Part shown: piece by piece, positions 1 to 9,353 of the stretch | How positions within the stretch are numbered: position 1 is the first letter of the stretch | Layout: each line of letters begins with the position of its first letter | Assembly (NCBI RefSeq): GCF_018613315.1 | Contig: NZ_JAGGQL010000027.1 | Location: forward strand, 1 to 58,911 | Length of the DNA stretch: 58,911 nucleotides | Origin: Bacillus sp. ISL-37 | Lineage (GTDB): Bacteria > Bacillota > Bacilli > Bacillales > Cytobacillaceae | Reading direction: 5' to 3' | Made by a program: the position numbers and the translations under genes | The notes under the pieces: model-generated | What the model was told of the DNA's origin: nothing | What the model saw: only the letters and a program-made list of their open reading frames with translations | Databases searched by the model: none

Positions 1-3
1 TAA

Positions 4-297
4 TCTAGCTCCAGCGCCTAGCCCCTCGAGTCGCTTGTCTAGTGTCGCCTCCTAGAAACTCCGAAACTTCAACTCCGCCGGCAGAAGCAAAAAGCGCTTC
101 TTTGTCGGAGTCTCCAGTTTCTGCGTTTCTGGACAGTCGGCTATACATTTCGATTTCGGTCCGCCCAATGAAGTCAAAGATCGACTTCACTGGTCGGCCC
201 TCTTAGGCACAGGACGTGCAGACCCGACTGCCACAGGATGTGGCGTTATAGTCGGGCAGCGCTTGTCGGGGCTGAACGAGGCGCTTGCGCTTTTTGT
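4..297. repeat. Dispersed repeat A, copy 1 (structured, noncoding)
   Basis: The first part (about 4-190) matches the last 175 bases of the window (58737-58911) almost base for base, except for a roughly 20-bp indel near 91-112 (a small AGAAGC/GCTTCT hairpin present only here) and a few substitutions. The rest of this copy holds a nested hairpin (CCCGACT 223-229 with AGTCGGG 250-256, enclosing GCCACA 230-235 with TGTGGC 239-244) and a GCGC-rich end beside sspO. Open frames inside it are low-complexity shadows. It resembles the intergenic repeats common in Bacillaceae genomes; no transposase is present. Confidence 0.85.
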
Positions 298-299
298 TC

Positions 300-449
300 T
301 TATTGATTCTTTTTCCTCTTCTTATTGTTTTGCTTTTCCAGTTCTGATAATGGTTCGTTTGCCATTTCCTGGTTATATCCGGCTCCATTGCCTTGGGCTT
401 TTGCAGCATTCGCTCCAGGGATGACATGATTTGCTTTTCTTTTTACCAC
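300..449 (-). CDS. sspO: Small acid-soluble spore protein O (SspO)
   Basis: A 49-residue basic protein beginning [12 protein letters not shown] and ending NNKKRKKNQ, the hallmark ends of SspO (CotK), a minor acid-soluble protein of the spore core made in the forespore. The start is chosen as GTG at 449 because a GGAGG lies 8 nt upstream; the longer frame from an ATG further upstream would include the ribosome binding site. It is divergent from acnA, as in B. subtilis. In that species sspP follows sspO; here the downstream DNA is repeat A, and no SspP-like frame is visible, so sspP seems lost or displaced. Confidence 0.9.
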   Translation of the reverse strand: MVKRKANHVIPGANAAKAQGNGAGYNQEMANEPLSELEKQNNKKRKKNQ

Positions 450-614
450 AGAATTCACCTCCATCTGCCATATTTTTTCCCACAATACATTACACAATCC
501 AGCTTTTTCATTTTAGTGAAATAGTTTTTCTTCAAGTTGGCGTAGAAAGGTGAAGGATTTTTTCTTTGATAAAATCCCATTAAGATTGTTTTAATCGTGT
601 TAACAATTTTTATA

Positions 615-629
615 ATAAGTAAAACTTAT
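615..629 (+). promoter_or_regulatory. CcpC-like dyad upstream of acnA
   Basis: ATAA-N7-TTAT (ATAAGTAAAACTTAT) matches the spacing of the CcpC operator dyad known at B. subtilis citB. Its centre is about 61 bp upstream of the predicted transcription start, and a further TTAT half-site (658-661) lies near -24, the same two-part layout as in B. subtilis. CcpC, a LysR-type regulator, represses aconitase and is relieved by citrate. Binding is inferred. Confidence 0.6.
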
Positions 630-646
630 CAACCACAATAACTTTC

Positions 647-676
647 TTGTTATTTACTTATACACAAGGTTATATT
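647..676 (+). promoter_or_regulatory. Predicted sigma-A promoter of acnA
   Basis: TTGTTA (647-652) and TATATT (671-676) are separated by 18 bp, placing the transcription start near 683 and giving a leader of about 100 nt. It is the best -35/-10 pair in the sspO-acnA gap and fits the position of the CcpC-like dyad. No other element is clear in the rest of the gap. Confidence 0.5.
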
Positions 677-781
677 AATATGAAATTGTGAGAAAAGTTA
701 GGATGGAATACAAGATTCAAACTTTTCGACAATTACTTTTATTTAGTTTATGATGTTTACGTAAAAGAAGGGGGTAAACAT

Positions 782-3490
782 ATGTCAAACCAAGATGTTT
801 TTAACGCCCGCAGTTCATTTGAAGTTGACGGGAAACGCTATCATTACTATAGCCTGGCAGCATTAGAAAAGGCTGGAATCGGCAATGTATCAAAACTACC
901 TTACTCAGTGAAGGTATTGCTTGAATCCGTACTTCGCCAGCATGATGGCTTTGTGATCACAAAAGAGCACGTTGAAAATCTAGCAAAATGGGGAACTAGC
1001 GAAGTAAAAGAAGTGGATGTGCCTTTCAAGCCTTCACGTGTAATTCTCCAGGACTTCACTGGTGTACCAGCAGTCGTTGACCTTGCATCACTTAGAAAAG
1101 CAATGGCTGACTTGGGTGGAGACCCGCAAAAAATCAATCCTGAAAAGCCGGTTGATCTAGTTATTGACCACTCAGTACAGGTTGATAAATACGGAACTCC
1201 AGACGCACTTAATGTAAATATGGAACTCGAATTCGAACGTAATGCTGAACGTTACCAGTTCTTAAGCTGGGCACAGAAAGCATTCGATAACTACCGTGCT
1301 GTTCCACCAGCAACAGGTATCGTGCACCAGGTTAACCTTGAGTACCTTGCAAATGTTGTTCATGCTGTAGAGAATGCAGATGGCGAATTTGAAACTTTCC
1401 CTGATTCATTGGTGGGTACTGACTCACATACTACAATGATCAATGGTATTGGCGTTCTTGGATGGGGCGTAGGCGGTATCGAAGCAGAAGCTGGAATGCT
1501 TGGCCAGCCTTCATACTTCCCAGTTCCAGAAGTAGTAGGTGTAAAATTAGTAGGAGATATGCCGAACGGTGCTACTGCAACTGACCTTGCACTTAAAGTG
1601 ACTCAGGTTCTTCGCAGCAAAGGCGTTGTTGGCAAATTCGTCGAGTTCTTCGGACCTGGCGTAGTTACACTTCCACTTGCTGATCGTGCGACAGTTGCCA
1701 ATATGGCGCCTGAATACGGCGCAACTTGCGGATTCTTCCCAGTTGATGGAGAAGCATTGGATTACATGCGTTTAACTGGACGCACAGAAGATCACATTAA
1801 AGTGGTTGAGGCATACTGCAAGGAGAACGGACTATTCTTCGATCCTGCATTAGAGCCAGTTTACACTGATGTTGTAGAAATCAACCTTTCAGACATCGAA
1901 CCAAACCTTTCTGGTCCAAAGCGTCCGCAGGATTTAATCCCACTATCTGCAATGCAGAAATCCTTCAAGGAAGCATTGACTGCTCCTGCAGGAAACCAGG
2001 GATTCGGCCTTGATAAGAAAGAGATCGATAAAGAAGCAGTGGTCGAGTTCGCTAATGGCGACAAGACAACAATGAAGACTGGTGCAATCGCGATCGCCGC
2101 GATCACTAGCTGTACAAATACATCTAACCCATACGTACTTGTTGGGGCAGGACTTGTAGCCAAGAAGGCTGTTGAACTAGGAATGGAAGTTCCTAAGTTC
2201 GTAAAAACTTCATTGGCACCTGGTTCAAAGGTTGTAACTGGATACCTTCGCGATTCAGCATTGCTTCCTTACCTTGAAACACTTGGCTTTAACCTTGTAG
2301 GTTATGGATGTACGACATGTATCGGTAACTCTGGCCCATTAAAGCCGGAAATCGAAAAGTCTGTTGCTGAAAGCGACCTTCTGGTAACTTCAGTCCTTTC
2401 CGGTAACCGTAACTTCGAAGGACGTATCCACCCGCTTGTAAAAGCAAACTACCTGGCTTCGCCGCCATTGGTTGTTGCATATGCACTTGCAGGAACAGTG
2501 GACATCGACCTGCAGAATGACCCAATCGGTAAAGATAAAGACGGCAACGATGTATTCTTCAAGGATATCTGGCCTTCAACTGCAGAAGTGAACGAAGTCG
2601 TTCACCGCGTAGTTACTCCAGAGCTATTCCGCAGAGAATACGAAACAGTATTCACTGACAATGAAAAGTGGAACGAGATCCAAACAAACAGCGATCCACT
2701 TTATACATTTGATGAAGATTCAACTTATATCGCAAACCCACCATTCTTTGAAGGTTTAACTCCAGAGGCTGGGGAAGTTGCTCCATTGAACAGCCTTCGT
2801 ATTGTCGGCAAGTTCGGTGATTCTGTAACAACTGACCATATTTCTCCTGCAGGTGCGATCGGCAAAGATACACCAGCTGGAAAATACCTGCGTGAAAAAG
2901 GTGTAGAACCTCGTGATTTCAACTCATACGGTTCACGCCGTGGTAACCACGAAGTCATGATGCGCGGTACATTCGCAAACATCCGTATCAAGAACCAAAT
3001 CGCTCCTGGCACAGAAGGTGGCTTCACAACTTACTGGCCAACGAACGAAGTCATGTCCATCTTTGATGCTTGCATGAAGTACAAAGAGCAGGGCACTGGC
3101 CTGATGGTTATCGCAGGAAAAGATTACGGAATGGGATCATCCCGTGATTGGGCTGCAAAGGGTACTAACCTATTAGGTATCAAGACTGTTATTGCTGAAA
3201 GTTTCGAGCGTATCCACCGTTCAAACCTTGTATTGATGGGCGTACTGCCACTTCAATTCAAAGCTGGTGAAAACGCAGAAACTCTTGGCCTGACAGGAAG
3301 AGAATCATTTGACGTCCAGATTGATGAAAAGGTTCGCCCACGCGACATCATTACTGTGACAGCTACTGACGAAGACGGCAACAAAAAGACTTTTGAAGCT
3401 CTTGTACGTTTCGATTCAGAAGTCGAAATCGACTACTACCGTCACGGCGGAATCCTGCAAATGGTTCTTCGTGATAAGTTAAAAGCGTAA
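782..3490 (+). CDS. acnA: Aconitate hydratase A
   Basis: A 902-residue aconitase, full length for the AcnA/IRP1-type family, catalysing citrate-isocitrate interconversion in the TCA cycle in the cytoplasm. The [4Fe-4S] ligands are visible: Cys444 in [10 protein letters not shown] and Cys510/Cys513 in [10 protein letters not shown]. The C-terminal swivel domain carries the [16 protein letters not shown] active-site loop. The start is preceded by AAGGGGG. In B. subtilis the orthologue (citB) is repressed by CcpC and its apo-form binds RNA; a CcpC-like dyad lies upstream here. It is a single-gene unit ending in a strong terminator. Confidence 0.98.
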   Translation: MSNQDVFNARSSFEVDGKRYHYYSLAALEKAGIGNVSKLPYSVKVLLESVLRQHDGFVITKEHVENLAKWGTSEVKEVDVPFKPSRVILQDFTGVPAVVDLASLRKAMADLGGDPQKINPEKPVDLVIDHSVQVDKYGTPDALNVNMELEFERNAERYQFLSWAQKAFDNYRAVPPATGIVHQVNLEYLANVVHAVENADGEFETFPDSLVGTDSHTTMINGIGVLGWGVGGIEAEAGMLGQPSYFPVPEVVGVKLVGDMPNGATATDLALKVTQVLRSKGVVGKFVEFFGPGVVTLPLADRATVANMAPEYGATCGFFPVDGEALDYMRLTGRTEDHIKVVEAYCKENGLFFDPALEPVYTDVVEINLSDIEPNLSGPKRPQDLIPLSAMQKSFKEALTAPAGNQGFGLDKKEIDKEAVVEFANGDKTTMKTGAIAIAAITSCTNTSNPYVLVGAGLVAKKAVELGMEVPKFVKTSLAPGSKVVTGYLRDSALLPYLETLGFNLVGYGCTTCIGNSGPLKPEIEKSVAESDLLVTSVLSGNRNFEGRIHPLVKANYLASPPLVVAYALAGTVDIDLQNDPIGKDKDGNDVFFKDIWPSTAEVNEVVHRVVTPELFRREYETVFTDNEKWNEIQTNSDPLYTFDEDSTYIANPPFFEGLTPEAGEVAPLNSLRIVGKFGDSVTTDHISPAGAIGKDTPAGKYLREKGVEPRDFNSYGSRRGNHEVMMRGTFANIRIKNQIAPGTEGGFTTYWPTNEVMSIFDACMKYKEQGTGLMVIAGKDYGMGSSRDWAAKGTNLLGIKTVIAESFERIHRSNLVLMGVLPLQFKAGENAETLGLTGRESFDVQIDEKVRPRDIITVTATDEDGNKKTFEALVRFDSEVEIDYYRHGGILQMVLRDKLKA

Positions 3491-3502
3491 ATTGTTACAC
3501 AG

Positions 3503-3540
3503 AACCCCCTGGTCTCTATGCGGACTAGGGGGTTTTTTGT
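3503..3540 (+). terminator. Rho-independent terminator of acnA
   Basis: AACCCCCTGGTC (3503-3514) pairs with GACTAGGGGGTT (3523-3534) with one G-U pair, followed by a T run. Confidence 0.9.
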
Positions 3541-3598
3541 ATGTATTGTAGAGCTGCTTTTATTCGTCATTAGATCAGTTAAGAATATCGGCAGGGCG

Positions 3599-4160
3599 AT
3601 CTTGACAGCTTTTCGCCTGAAAGGGTTGAACCTGTCAAGATAACTACTGAATCTTGACAGCTTTTCGCCTGAAAGGGTTGAACCTGTCAAGATAACTACT
3701 GAATCTTGACAGCTTTTCGCCTGAAAGGGTTGAACCTGTCAAGATAACTACTGAATCTTGACAGCTTTTTGCCTGAAGAGCTCAAACCCGTCAAGATAAT
3801 GGGTTAATCTTGACAGCTTTTCACCTGAAGTGGCTAAACTTGTCAAGATAATGGGTTAATCTTGACCGCTTTTCACCTGAAGTGGCTGAACCTGTCAAGA
3901 TAATGGGTTAATCTTGACCACTTTTTGCCTGAAAGGTCCAAACCTGTCAAAATAACGATTTATTCTTGACCGCTTTTTGCCTGAAGAGCTCAAACCTGTC
4001 AAGATAATGGGTTAATCTTGACCGCTTTTCACCTGAAGTGGCTGAACCTGTCAAGATAATGGGTTAATCTTGACCGCTTTTTGCCTGAAGAGCTCAAACC
4101 TGTCAAGATAATGGGTTAATCTAGTAAGCTTTCACCTGATGGAGCTCAAACCTGTCAAAT
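3599..4160. repeat. Tandem hairpin array 1 (11 units, exact 52-bp period)
   Basis: Units start with TCTTGAC at 3600, 3652, 3704, 3756, 3808, 3860, 3912, 3964, 4016, 4068 and a decayed TCTAGTA at 4120, each exactly 52 bp apart. In the best units ATCTTGACAG pairs with CTGTCAAGAT (10-bp stem) around a 23-nt loop with a small inner CTTT/AAAG stem; about 9 nt separate units. Units 1-3 are nearly identical; later ones drift (for example GACAG to GACCG) but keep at least 7 bp of stem. No coding potential. The array lies between the acnA terminator and the next gene. Confidence 0.95.
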
Positions 4161-4395
4161 TCCAGCTTGATATGGAAAGCTGTTTTCGCCAGGTTATGCT
4201 ATTGTTTAGTGAAAATATTAATTAAGAAATGACTATTAAATACAGTTTCCTCGATTATTTAACAGTGAGGAGTGCTCCTAACTTACTGATCTTACAAAAT
4301 TCGCGAAAACTTCCAATGTATCGACAACTTCTCTTATTGATATTTGCTGGCAAAAAGGTATGTTTAAGATAGATGGAACATAAGGAGTGTTTTCT

Positions 4396-4944
4396 ATGGG
4401 CCTAGTATCAATAGTTGCAAGAGAGGATTTTATTTCATTGGTTACCGATTTGGGAACTCATCAGATAATCGATGATATCAGGTTTAAAGAATTAATACCA
4501 AATACAGCCTTCATTGCTTTCTCAGGTGATGAGGAATATGCCATGATGGCCGCAAGTGCTGCTGAAATTCTCGTTAATCAAGGAATGAATCTTAAAGAAT
4601 TGGCAGAATCAATCCAGTCATCAATCAAGAGTTCCATGCTCATGGAGGATGGACAGCCCTTTGAAGCAGTGGTCGCAGGGTACTCTCAAAAAGGGGAAGC
4701 ACAGTATCATGTCATATCCAATACAAAGCCCCTGGAATCCTATTACCCTCGTACAGGTGAGAGTCTCTACTATGTAAACGGTCAAGAATCGATGCTTGTA
4801 CTTGAGAAGTCCTTGAAGATGTATGGCATGGGGACAGTTGACCAGGCACAGGCTGCCCAAATCCATTTGTTGCAGGAAGCGGCAAAGTTCATTCCAAACG
4901 TTCATACAAACCCATCCTCATATATTCTCAAAAAAGCAAATTAA
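4396..4944 (+). CDS. Uncharacterised cytoplasmic protein, possibly Ntn-hydrolase-like
   Basis: A 182-residue protein beginning MGLVSIVAREDFISLVTD. The ATG at 4396 is chosen over the upstream GTG because AAGGAG (4382-4387) is 8 nt away. There is no signal peptide or membrane segment. The pattern of an N-terminal strand reading VSIVAREDFISLVTD, then TAFIAFSGDEEYAM and a helix AASAAEILVNQG, recalls small proteasome-beta/Ntn-hydrolase-like proteins of bacilli, but the usual N-terminal nucleophile after Met is not evident (Gly follows). Function unknown. It stands alone downstream of hairpin array 1. Confidence 0.75.
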   Translation: MGLVSIVAREDFISLVTDLGTHQIIDDIRFKELIPNTAFIAFSGDEEYAMMAASAAEILVNQGMNLKELAESIQSSIKSSMLMEDGQPFEAVVAGYSQKGEAQYHVISNTKPLESYYPRTGESLYYVNGQESMLVLEKSLKMYGMGTVDQAQAAQIHLLQEAAKFIPNVHTNPSSYILKKAN

Positions 4945-5246
4945 AACCTGCCTGTTTTTTTGGTGCCTTATCTATAAACATAAAAATGACGTGTAAACTG
5001 GAATCAGTTTTGACACGACATTTTATGTTTATTTTTTTTGCACCCACATATAAACTATCTCATTCACAAGCCTTAAAGATGTCAGCAGGTTTTAGGTACA
5101 AAAACAAGGGAATTATCGTTAATACCTTTTTTAAAACATATATTGATGGTGAGGTCTTAACGAGAATTATTTATTTTTTAATATTCGTGAATAATGGCGC
5201 GGGATCACAAAATTCAAACCCATACTTCTCATAAGGGGGGCACAAC
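4945..5246. other. Gene-free gap
   Basis: This 302-bp stretch is AT-rich. An 82-codon frame at 4986-5234 has no ribosome binding site and an unlikely composition, so I do not call it. It presumably carries the promoter of the EamA gene; I see no clear hairpin, repeat or operator. Confidence 0.5.
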
Positions 5247-6116
5247 ATGAAATTTGCAGGGGTAGGCTTAGTTATACTGGCGGCAATATTCTGGGGCATT
5301 AGTGGAGGAATTGCCGATATTTTAATGACCAGAGGCTGGGATCCTATTGTGATTTCACTATACCGAGGGGCTGTTGGATTTATATGTTTTTTTGCCTGGT
5401 TTCTCTTTCGCTTTAGACAAAATTGGACCTTATCTACTCGCTTATACATATGGTCCTTATTGGCGGGTGTTGGCGTTGCTGGAAATTTCACTTTTTATTT
5501 TGTAAGTATCCAAGCCTCAAGCATTGCTGTTGCTGCTACTCTAATGTACACGGCGCCTGTCTTCGTCCTCTTAATATCTTTTTTGTTGCGTATAGAACGT
5601 TCAACTTGGTTTAAATGGGGATGCATTGCAGGTGTACTTATAGGAATTACCCTTCTTACAGGTGCCTACAACACCGAATCTGTTTCAGTGAGTTTTCTAG
5701 GAGTGACAGCGGGGCTAACTGCTGGTCTTTCCTATGCATTGTTTATCTTCGGGTTTAAAAATGCCTCTTCTATCGGGAAGCCGCAGACCACGTTAACCAT
5801 CGCATTCTTTTCATTATTTCTCATCCTTTTTCTTTCTGCAGACAAAGATGAAGCTGTTGCTGTGTTAACGTCAAGCGACATAGGATGGTTCCTTCTATTA
5901 GGTATCGTGGGTGCTGGAATTTCATTTATATTTTATGTGATTGGCATTCGTAGGACTGCCCCAACAACTGCTTCAATGGTTGCTATGGTAGAGCCGGTTA
6001 CAGCTTCATTATTTGGCGTTCTGATCATCGGTGATCATTTGACCACCATTCAACTTATTGGAATGATGGTCATCTTGGTTACGATCACTGTACTTAGTGT
6101 GAAGCAGTCCGACTGA
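5247..6116 (+). CDS. EamA/DMT-superfamily transporter
   Basis: A 289-residue, very hydrophobic protein with about ten membrane segments arranged as two EamA repeats (roughly residues 5-138 and 150-285). Typical features are the N-terminal LVILAAIFWGISG and, in the second half, the EPVTASLFGVLIIGD motif found near the end of EamA domains. It is a plasma-membrane metabolite exporter or importer; the substrate cannot be read from the sequence. The start follows AAGGGGGG. It is a single-gene unit convergent with the purine permease, sharing a bidirectional terminator. Confidence 0.88.
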   Translation: MKFAGVGLVILAAIFWGISGGIADILMTRGWDPIVISLYRGAVGFICFFAWFLFRFRQNWTLSTRLYIWSLLAGVGVAGNFTFYFVSIQASSIAVAATLMYTAPVFVLLISFLLRIERSTWFKWGCIAGVLIGITLLTGAYNTESVSVSFLGVTAGLTAGLSYALFIFGFKNASSIGKPQTTLTIAFFSLFLILFLSADKDEAVAVLTSSDIGWFLLLGIVGAGISFIFYVIGIRRTAPTTASMVAMVEPVTASLFGVLIIGDHLTTIQLIGMMVILVTITVLSVKQSD

Positions 6117-6197
6117 TTAATCTTCAACTAATTTTTAATGGATCATTTTATTGTGAAACGGCAATTTCGTTTTAAAACACAACGACCAAAGAGAAAC

Positions 6198-6232
6198 GGA
6201 CGGCAGGATAATTTACACTGCCGTCCTTTTTC
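6198..6232. terminator. Bidirectional terminator
   Basis: GGACGGCAG (6198-6206) pairs with CTGCCGTCC (6218-6226), followed by TTTTTCTTT on the plus strand and GTTTCTCTTT on the minus strand; it serves the convergent EamA and permease genes. Confidence 0.85.
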
Positions 6233-6285
6233 TTTGTTCTATTTATTCAGGTACTTATAAATTCCAAAGGTCATTTCCGTAGCTC

Positions 6286-7572
6286 TTATAGTGCATACTG
6301 CAGTACGAAATTACCAAGGAACAGCAATGCAATCATATAAAGTGCGGGCTGGATTTCCCGCCCTTTTCCCATGAGCAGCTTTAAGAGCGGGTAAAGGATA
6401 AAACCAATCGCCATGCCATCTGCTATGCTGTAGGTTAATGGAATCAATACAATAATCAGAAGTGCTGGGAAGCTTTCCATTAAATCATCAAGCTTGATGT
6501 TCGTTATATTTTGAAGCATTAATATACCTATTAAAATCAATACTGGTGATACCGCACTTTCAGGGACTACTTTTATGACAGGAATTAGTACGATTGAAGC
6601 CAGGAACAGGACACCTGTAGTAATACTCGTTAAACCTGTTCTGCCGCCAGCCGCTATCCCAGCAGCACTTTCTACAGATGATACTGTTGGGCTCGTGCCG
6701 AAAATACCTGCAGTGGCAACCGAAATCGAATTAGCTTGAAGGGCCTTCTTACTTTTTTGAGTCTGGTTAAGCATTTTTGTATGGCCATGGATTAGACCGA
6801 TGTTTTCAAAAATGACGACCATTGCAAGAGAAAAGGCTGTCAGCCAGAAAACAAAATTACCTGCCTGGGCAAATGAAAGCTGTCCAAAAACAGATGTGTA
6901 CTCACCAATAGCCGGCATGCTCCACGAAACTCCGCCACTTCCGAAGTCCCCGAAAAGAAGGGATAGTACAGACGTAAAAACTATGCTCAGCAATAGATTG
7001 CCTGGAATATTTTTAATAAATAACACAACTGTGACGATTAGACCAATCAATGTGATAAGTGCAGTTGAACTGCTTAGATCCCCGATTTCTAGCAGGGTAT
7101 GCTCCGAGCTTGTAATAATGCCGCTATTATCAAAACCGATTAAAATCAACAGTATTCCAATACCAACTGTAATGGCTTCTTTCAATGAGTCAGGAATGGA
7201 AGCAATGATTGTCTTAGCCAGCGGGGTGAAGGCTAAAACCATGAACAGGATTCCCGATACAAAAACCATCGCAAGAGCTTCTTGCCATGTGAAACCGCCG
7301 GACTGGACGATTGTATATGTAAACATCGCGTTTAATCCCATGCCCGGAATCACTAGAATCGGAGTGTTACTCCAAAATCCCATGAGCAAACAGCCCGCAA
7401 ACACTGTGAGAATCGTGGCGATGATTCCTGCTTCGAGTGGGATGCCTGCTGCTGCTAATATTGTTGCGTTGACAATGATAATGTATACAACTGTTATATA
7501 GGAAATAAGACCTGCAGATAGCTCTCTACCAAACGTTGTACCATGTGCCTGTAATTGAAATAATTTATCCAT
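6286..7572 (-). CDS. NCS2 family purine permease (AzgA/PbuG type)
   Basis: A 428-residue polytopic membrane protein of the AzgA-like branch of nucleobase:cation symporters (hypoxanthine/guanine/adenine uptake). Typical motifs are TTFGRELSAGLISYITV near the N terminus, IPGMGLNAMFTY, FGTSPTVSSVESAAG and the late SIADGMAIGF. The start is ATG 7572, with AGGAG 6-7 nt upstream; a longer frame would begin in the regulatory region. It is divergent from a LysR-type gene (137-bp gap), which may control it. No purine riboswitch is visible in the short leader. Confidence 0.92.
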   Translation of the reverse strand: MDKLFQLQAHGTTFGRELSAGLISYITVVYIIIVNATILAAAGIPLEAGIIATILTVFAGCLLMGFWSNTPILVIPGMGLNAMFTYTIVQSGGFTWQEALAMVFVSGILFMVLAFTPLAKTIIASIPDSLKEAITVGIGILLILIGFDNSGIITSSEHTLLEIGDLSSSTALITLIGLIVTVVLFIKNIPGNLLLSIVFTSVLSLLFGDFGSGGVSWSMPAIGEYTSVFGQLSFAQAGNFVFWLTAFSLAMVVIFENIGLIHGHTKMLNQTQKSKKALQANSISVATAGIFGTSPTVSSVESAAGIAAGGRTGLTSITTGVLFLASIVLIPVIKVVPESAVSPVLILIGILMLQNITNIKLDDLMESFPALLIIVLIPLTYSIADGMAIGFILYPLLKLLMGKGREIQPALYMIALLFLGNFVLQYAL

Positions 7573-7708
7573 TATTTTCTCCTCTCTCTTATACAGATAA
7601 ATTTTTCCGTTTTGAAACGAATGAAAATATCGTACCATAGACCTTAGGTATATTTAAAATATATAATTTGTATTAAAATCATATCTTTTTTAAATAGAAG
7701 GAGTTTTT

Positions 7709-8599
7709 ATGGATATTAGACAGATGCGATATTTTATCGCGATTGCCGAAGAAAAGAATATAACAGCTGCAGCACATAGACTTCATATGTCACAGCCGCC
7801 GTTAAGCCTTCAATTAAAACAAATGGAAGAAGAACTAGGAGTGATGCTGGTTGAACGTCATGGGAAAAAGCTTGAATTGACTGATAAGGGTGAGCTGCTA
7901 TACAGACATGCACTAAATATTGTCCATGCCTTTGAGGAAGTGAAAAATGAACTCCAAGAGACGGATGAAGGGAGGAAGGGAAATTTATCGGTTGGTATCA
8001 ACACACTATCTGTGCCGGAATTTCCTGAATGGCTGGAAGCATTTCACACATCCTTTCCGCTTGTCTACTTGCGGATTGTACAAAATGACTCTGCCTACTT
8101 GGCTGAACTTGTAAAAAATCGAACAATTGAACTGGGACTGGTCAGGCTGCCATTGGCTAATCAAGATCTTAACTACCTTCCTTTATACAATGAATCATTT
8201 GTTTTCGTTTGCAGGCAAAAGGGGAAAGGCGAGATATCAATAGAAGAAATAAGCAATTATCCGTTAATTCTACCTTCTACAGAGGGACTTGGAAGCTACA
8301 ATATAATCCATGATGCTTTTACAAAAGCCCAGCTTCCGCTTCAGGTCATATGTGAATGCTCAGATATGAATGTGCTGATGCAATTGGTTTCCTCAGGCAT
8401 TGGTTCAACAATAGTTCCTGAATCTGTTTTTCAATCATACGGACACTCGAACCTTTACACCCGGAATATTTCAGATGCCGAGTTGGTATCATCTGTCGGG
8501 TTAATCTGGTTAAAGCAGCATCACCTTTCGAAACCGGCAAGGAATTTTATTGATTTGGTCAAGCAAGGTCTCGGTTTATCCGATAATTTTTATGAATAG
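7709..8599 (+). CDS. LysR family transcriptional regulator
   Basis: A 296-residue LysR-type regulator. Residues 1-60 form the winged helix-turn-helix (MDIRQMRYFIAIAEEKNIT, AAHRLHMSQPPLSLQL), followed by a linker helix and a periplasmic-binding-protein-like effector domain (about 90-290). The start is the ATG after GAAGGAG. It is divergent from the NCS2 purine permease, the classic arrangement for a LysR regulator and its target, so a link to purine or related nitrogen supply is inferred. The effector is unknown. An AT-rich imperfect dyad lies in the shared gap but no operator can be defined. Confidence 0.93.
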   Translation: MDIRQMRYFIAIAEEKNITAAAHRLHMSQPPLSLQLKQMEEELGVMLVERHGKKLELTDKGELLYRHALNIVHAFEEVKNELQETDEGRKGNLSVGINTLSVPEFPEWLEAFHTSFPLVYLRIVQNDSAYLAELVKNRTIELGLVRLPLANQDLNYLPLYNESFVFVCRQKGKGEISIEEISNYPLILPSTEGLGSYNIIHDAFTKAQLPLQVICECSDMNVLMQLVSSGIGSTIVPESVFQSYGHSNLYTRNISDAELVSSVGLIWLKQHHLSKPARNFIDLVKQGLGLSDNFYE

Positions 8600-8660
8600 A
8601 AAAGCTTTATAAATCTAATAATAACCCCAAATTCTGTTGCAGAAAGGAAGGTGTCCTGCT

Positions 8661-9197
8661 TTGAATCTTTTTGAAGTGATGAAGGATGCTTTCGGTCCTT
8701 TTATGGACGGAGACAAAAAGCCTTTGCATGTCGGAGAAGTAATGAATCTATGGTTTTATCTCCATGGGACGGAACAAACCCTTAGGTACGATCAGCACGC
8801 TTACAATTTAGCGCTTGACCCTGATCTCAAAGAAAAAATTTCGGATATCATTGAAAATGTTCACAGGCCGATGATCAAGGAATTGACACAGTTTTTCATG
8901 GATGAAGGAATTCCTTTGCCTGATGTGGGAGCGGAAAAGGTCGTCGGTGAATTCAAAGCACTTCCTGAAGGGGCCAGGATGAATGATGAGGAAATCGCCA
9001 ATTTGATCGCATACAATCTCGTAGTAGGAATCACGTCAGCAACAAGGGGCATTACCGAATCAGTTAGATCGGATGTTGGTTACCTATTTGCGAAATACCA
9101 TATGATGAAAGTAACTTTTTCTTTGACTTTCAAAACGCTTATGCAGGAAAAGGGCTGGCTAAGAGTGCCGCCATACTATTATAGCGGTAAACAGTAA
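8661..9197 (+). CDS. DUF3231 family protein
   Basis: A 178-residue protein with the DUF3231 pattern: PLHVGEVMNLWFYLHG, a middle FFMDEGIPLPD and a C-terminal KGWLRVPPYYY. These proteins occur in Bacillaceae, often in sporulating species, and are predicted four-helix, ferritin-like bundles; the function is not established. I place the start at TTG 8661 because GGAAGG lies about 8-10 nt upstream; starting at 8637 would put the ribosome binding site inside the gene. It follows the LysR gene by 61 nt and ends at its own terminator, so cotranscription is possible. Confidence 0.85.
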   Translation: MNLFEVMKDAFGPFMDGDKKPLHVGEVMNLWFYLHGTEQTLRYDQHAYNLALDPDLKEKISDIIENVHRPMIKELTQFFMDEGIPLPDVGAEKVVGEFKALPEGARMNDEEIANLIAYNLVVGITSATRGITESVRSDVGYLFAKYHMMKVTFSLTFKTLMQEKGWLRVPPYYYSGKQ

Positions 9198-9198
9198 G

Positions 9199-9224
9199 AG
9201 CAGCGTCAATGGCGCTGCTTTTCT
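9199..9224 (+). terminator. Terminator after DUF3231 gene
   Basis: AGCAGCG (9199-9205) pairs with CGCTGCT (9213-9219), followed by TTTTCT. Confidence 0.75.
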
Positions 9225-9353
9225 AATGTGTCTTTTTCCTTGTTGAAGGGTAAAAAATGTCCTTAACTATATTTTTCACTTGCTCTGCGGCTTATAATTG
9301 ATAAAATGATATTTAGTTTCAGAATTGTCTTAAAAGCCAGAAGGAGGATCACC

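Noticed and set aside
5-190. 61-codon minus-strand frame, repeated at 58696-58908
   Set aside because: It lies in repeat A; the copies differ by indels near the end of the frame and there is no ribosome binding site, so coding is unlikely.
3599-4160. CRISPR array
   Set aside because: Both repeat and spacer portions are shared between units and the repeat itself is a hairpin of 52-bp units; no unique spacers and no cas genes nearby. The same reasoning applies to 10501-11155.
4986-5234. 82-codon plus-strand frame
   Set aside because: No ribosome binding site, odd composition and AT-rich gap; likely chance.
6800-7501. 233-codon frame antisense to the purine permease
   Set aside because: Shadow of a hydrophobic gene on the other strand; no independent ribosome binding site.
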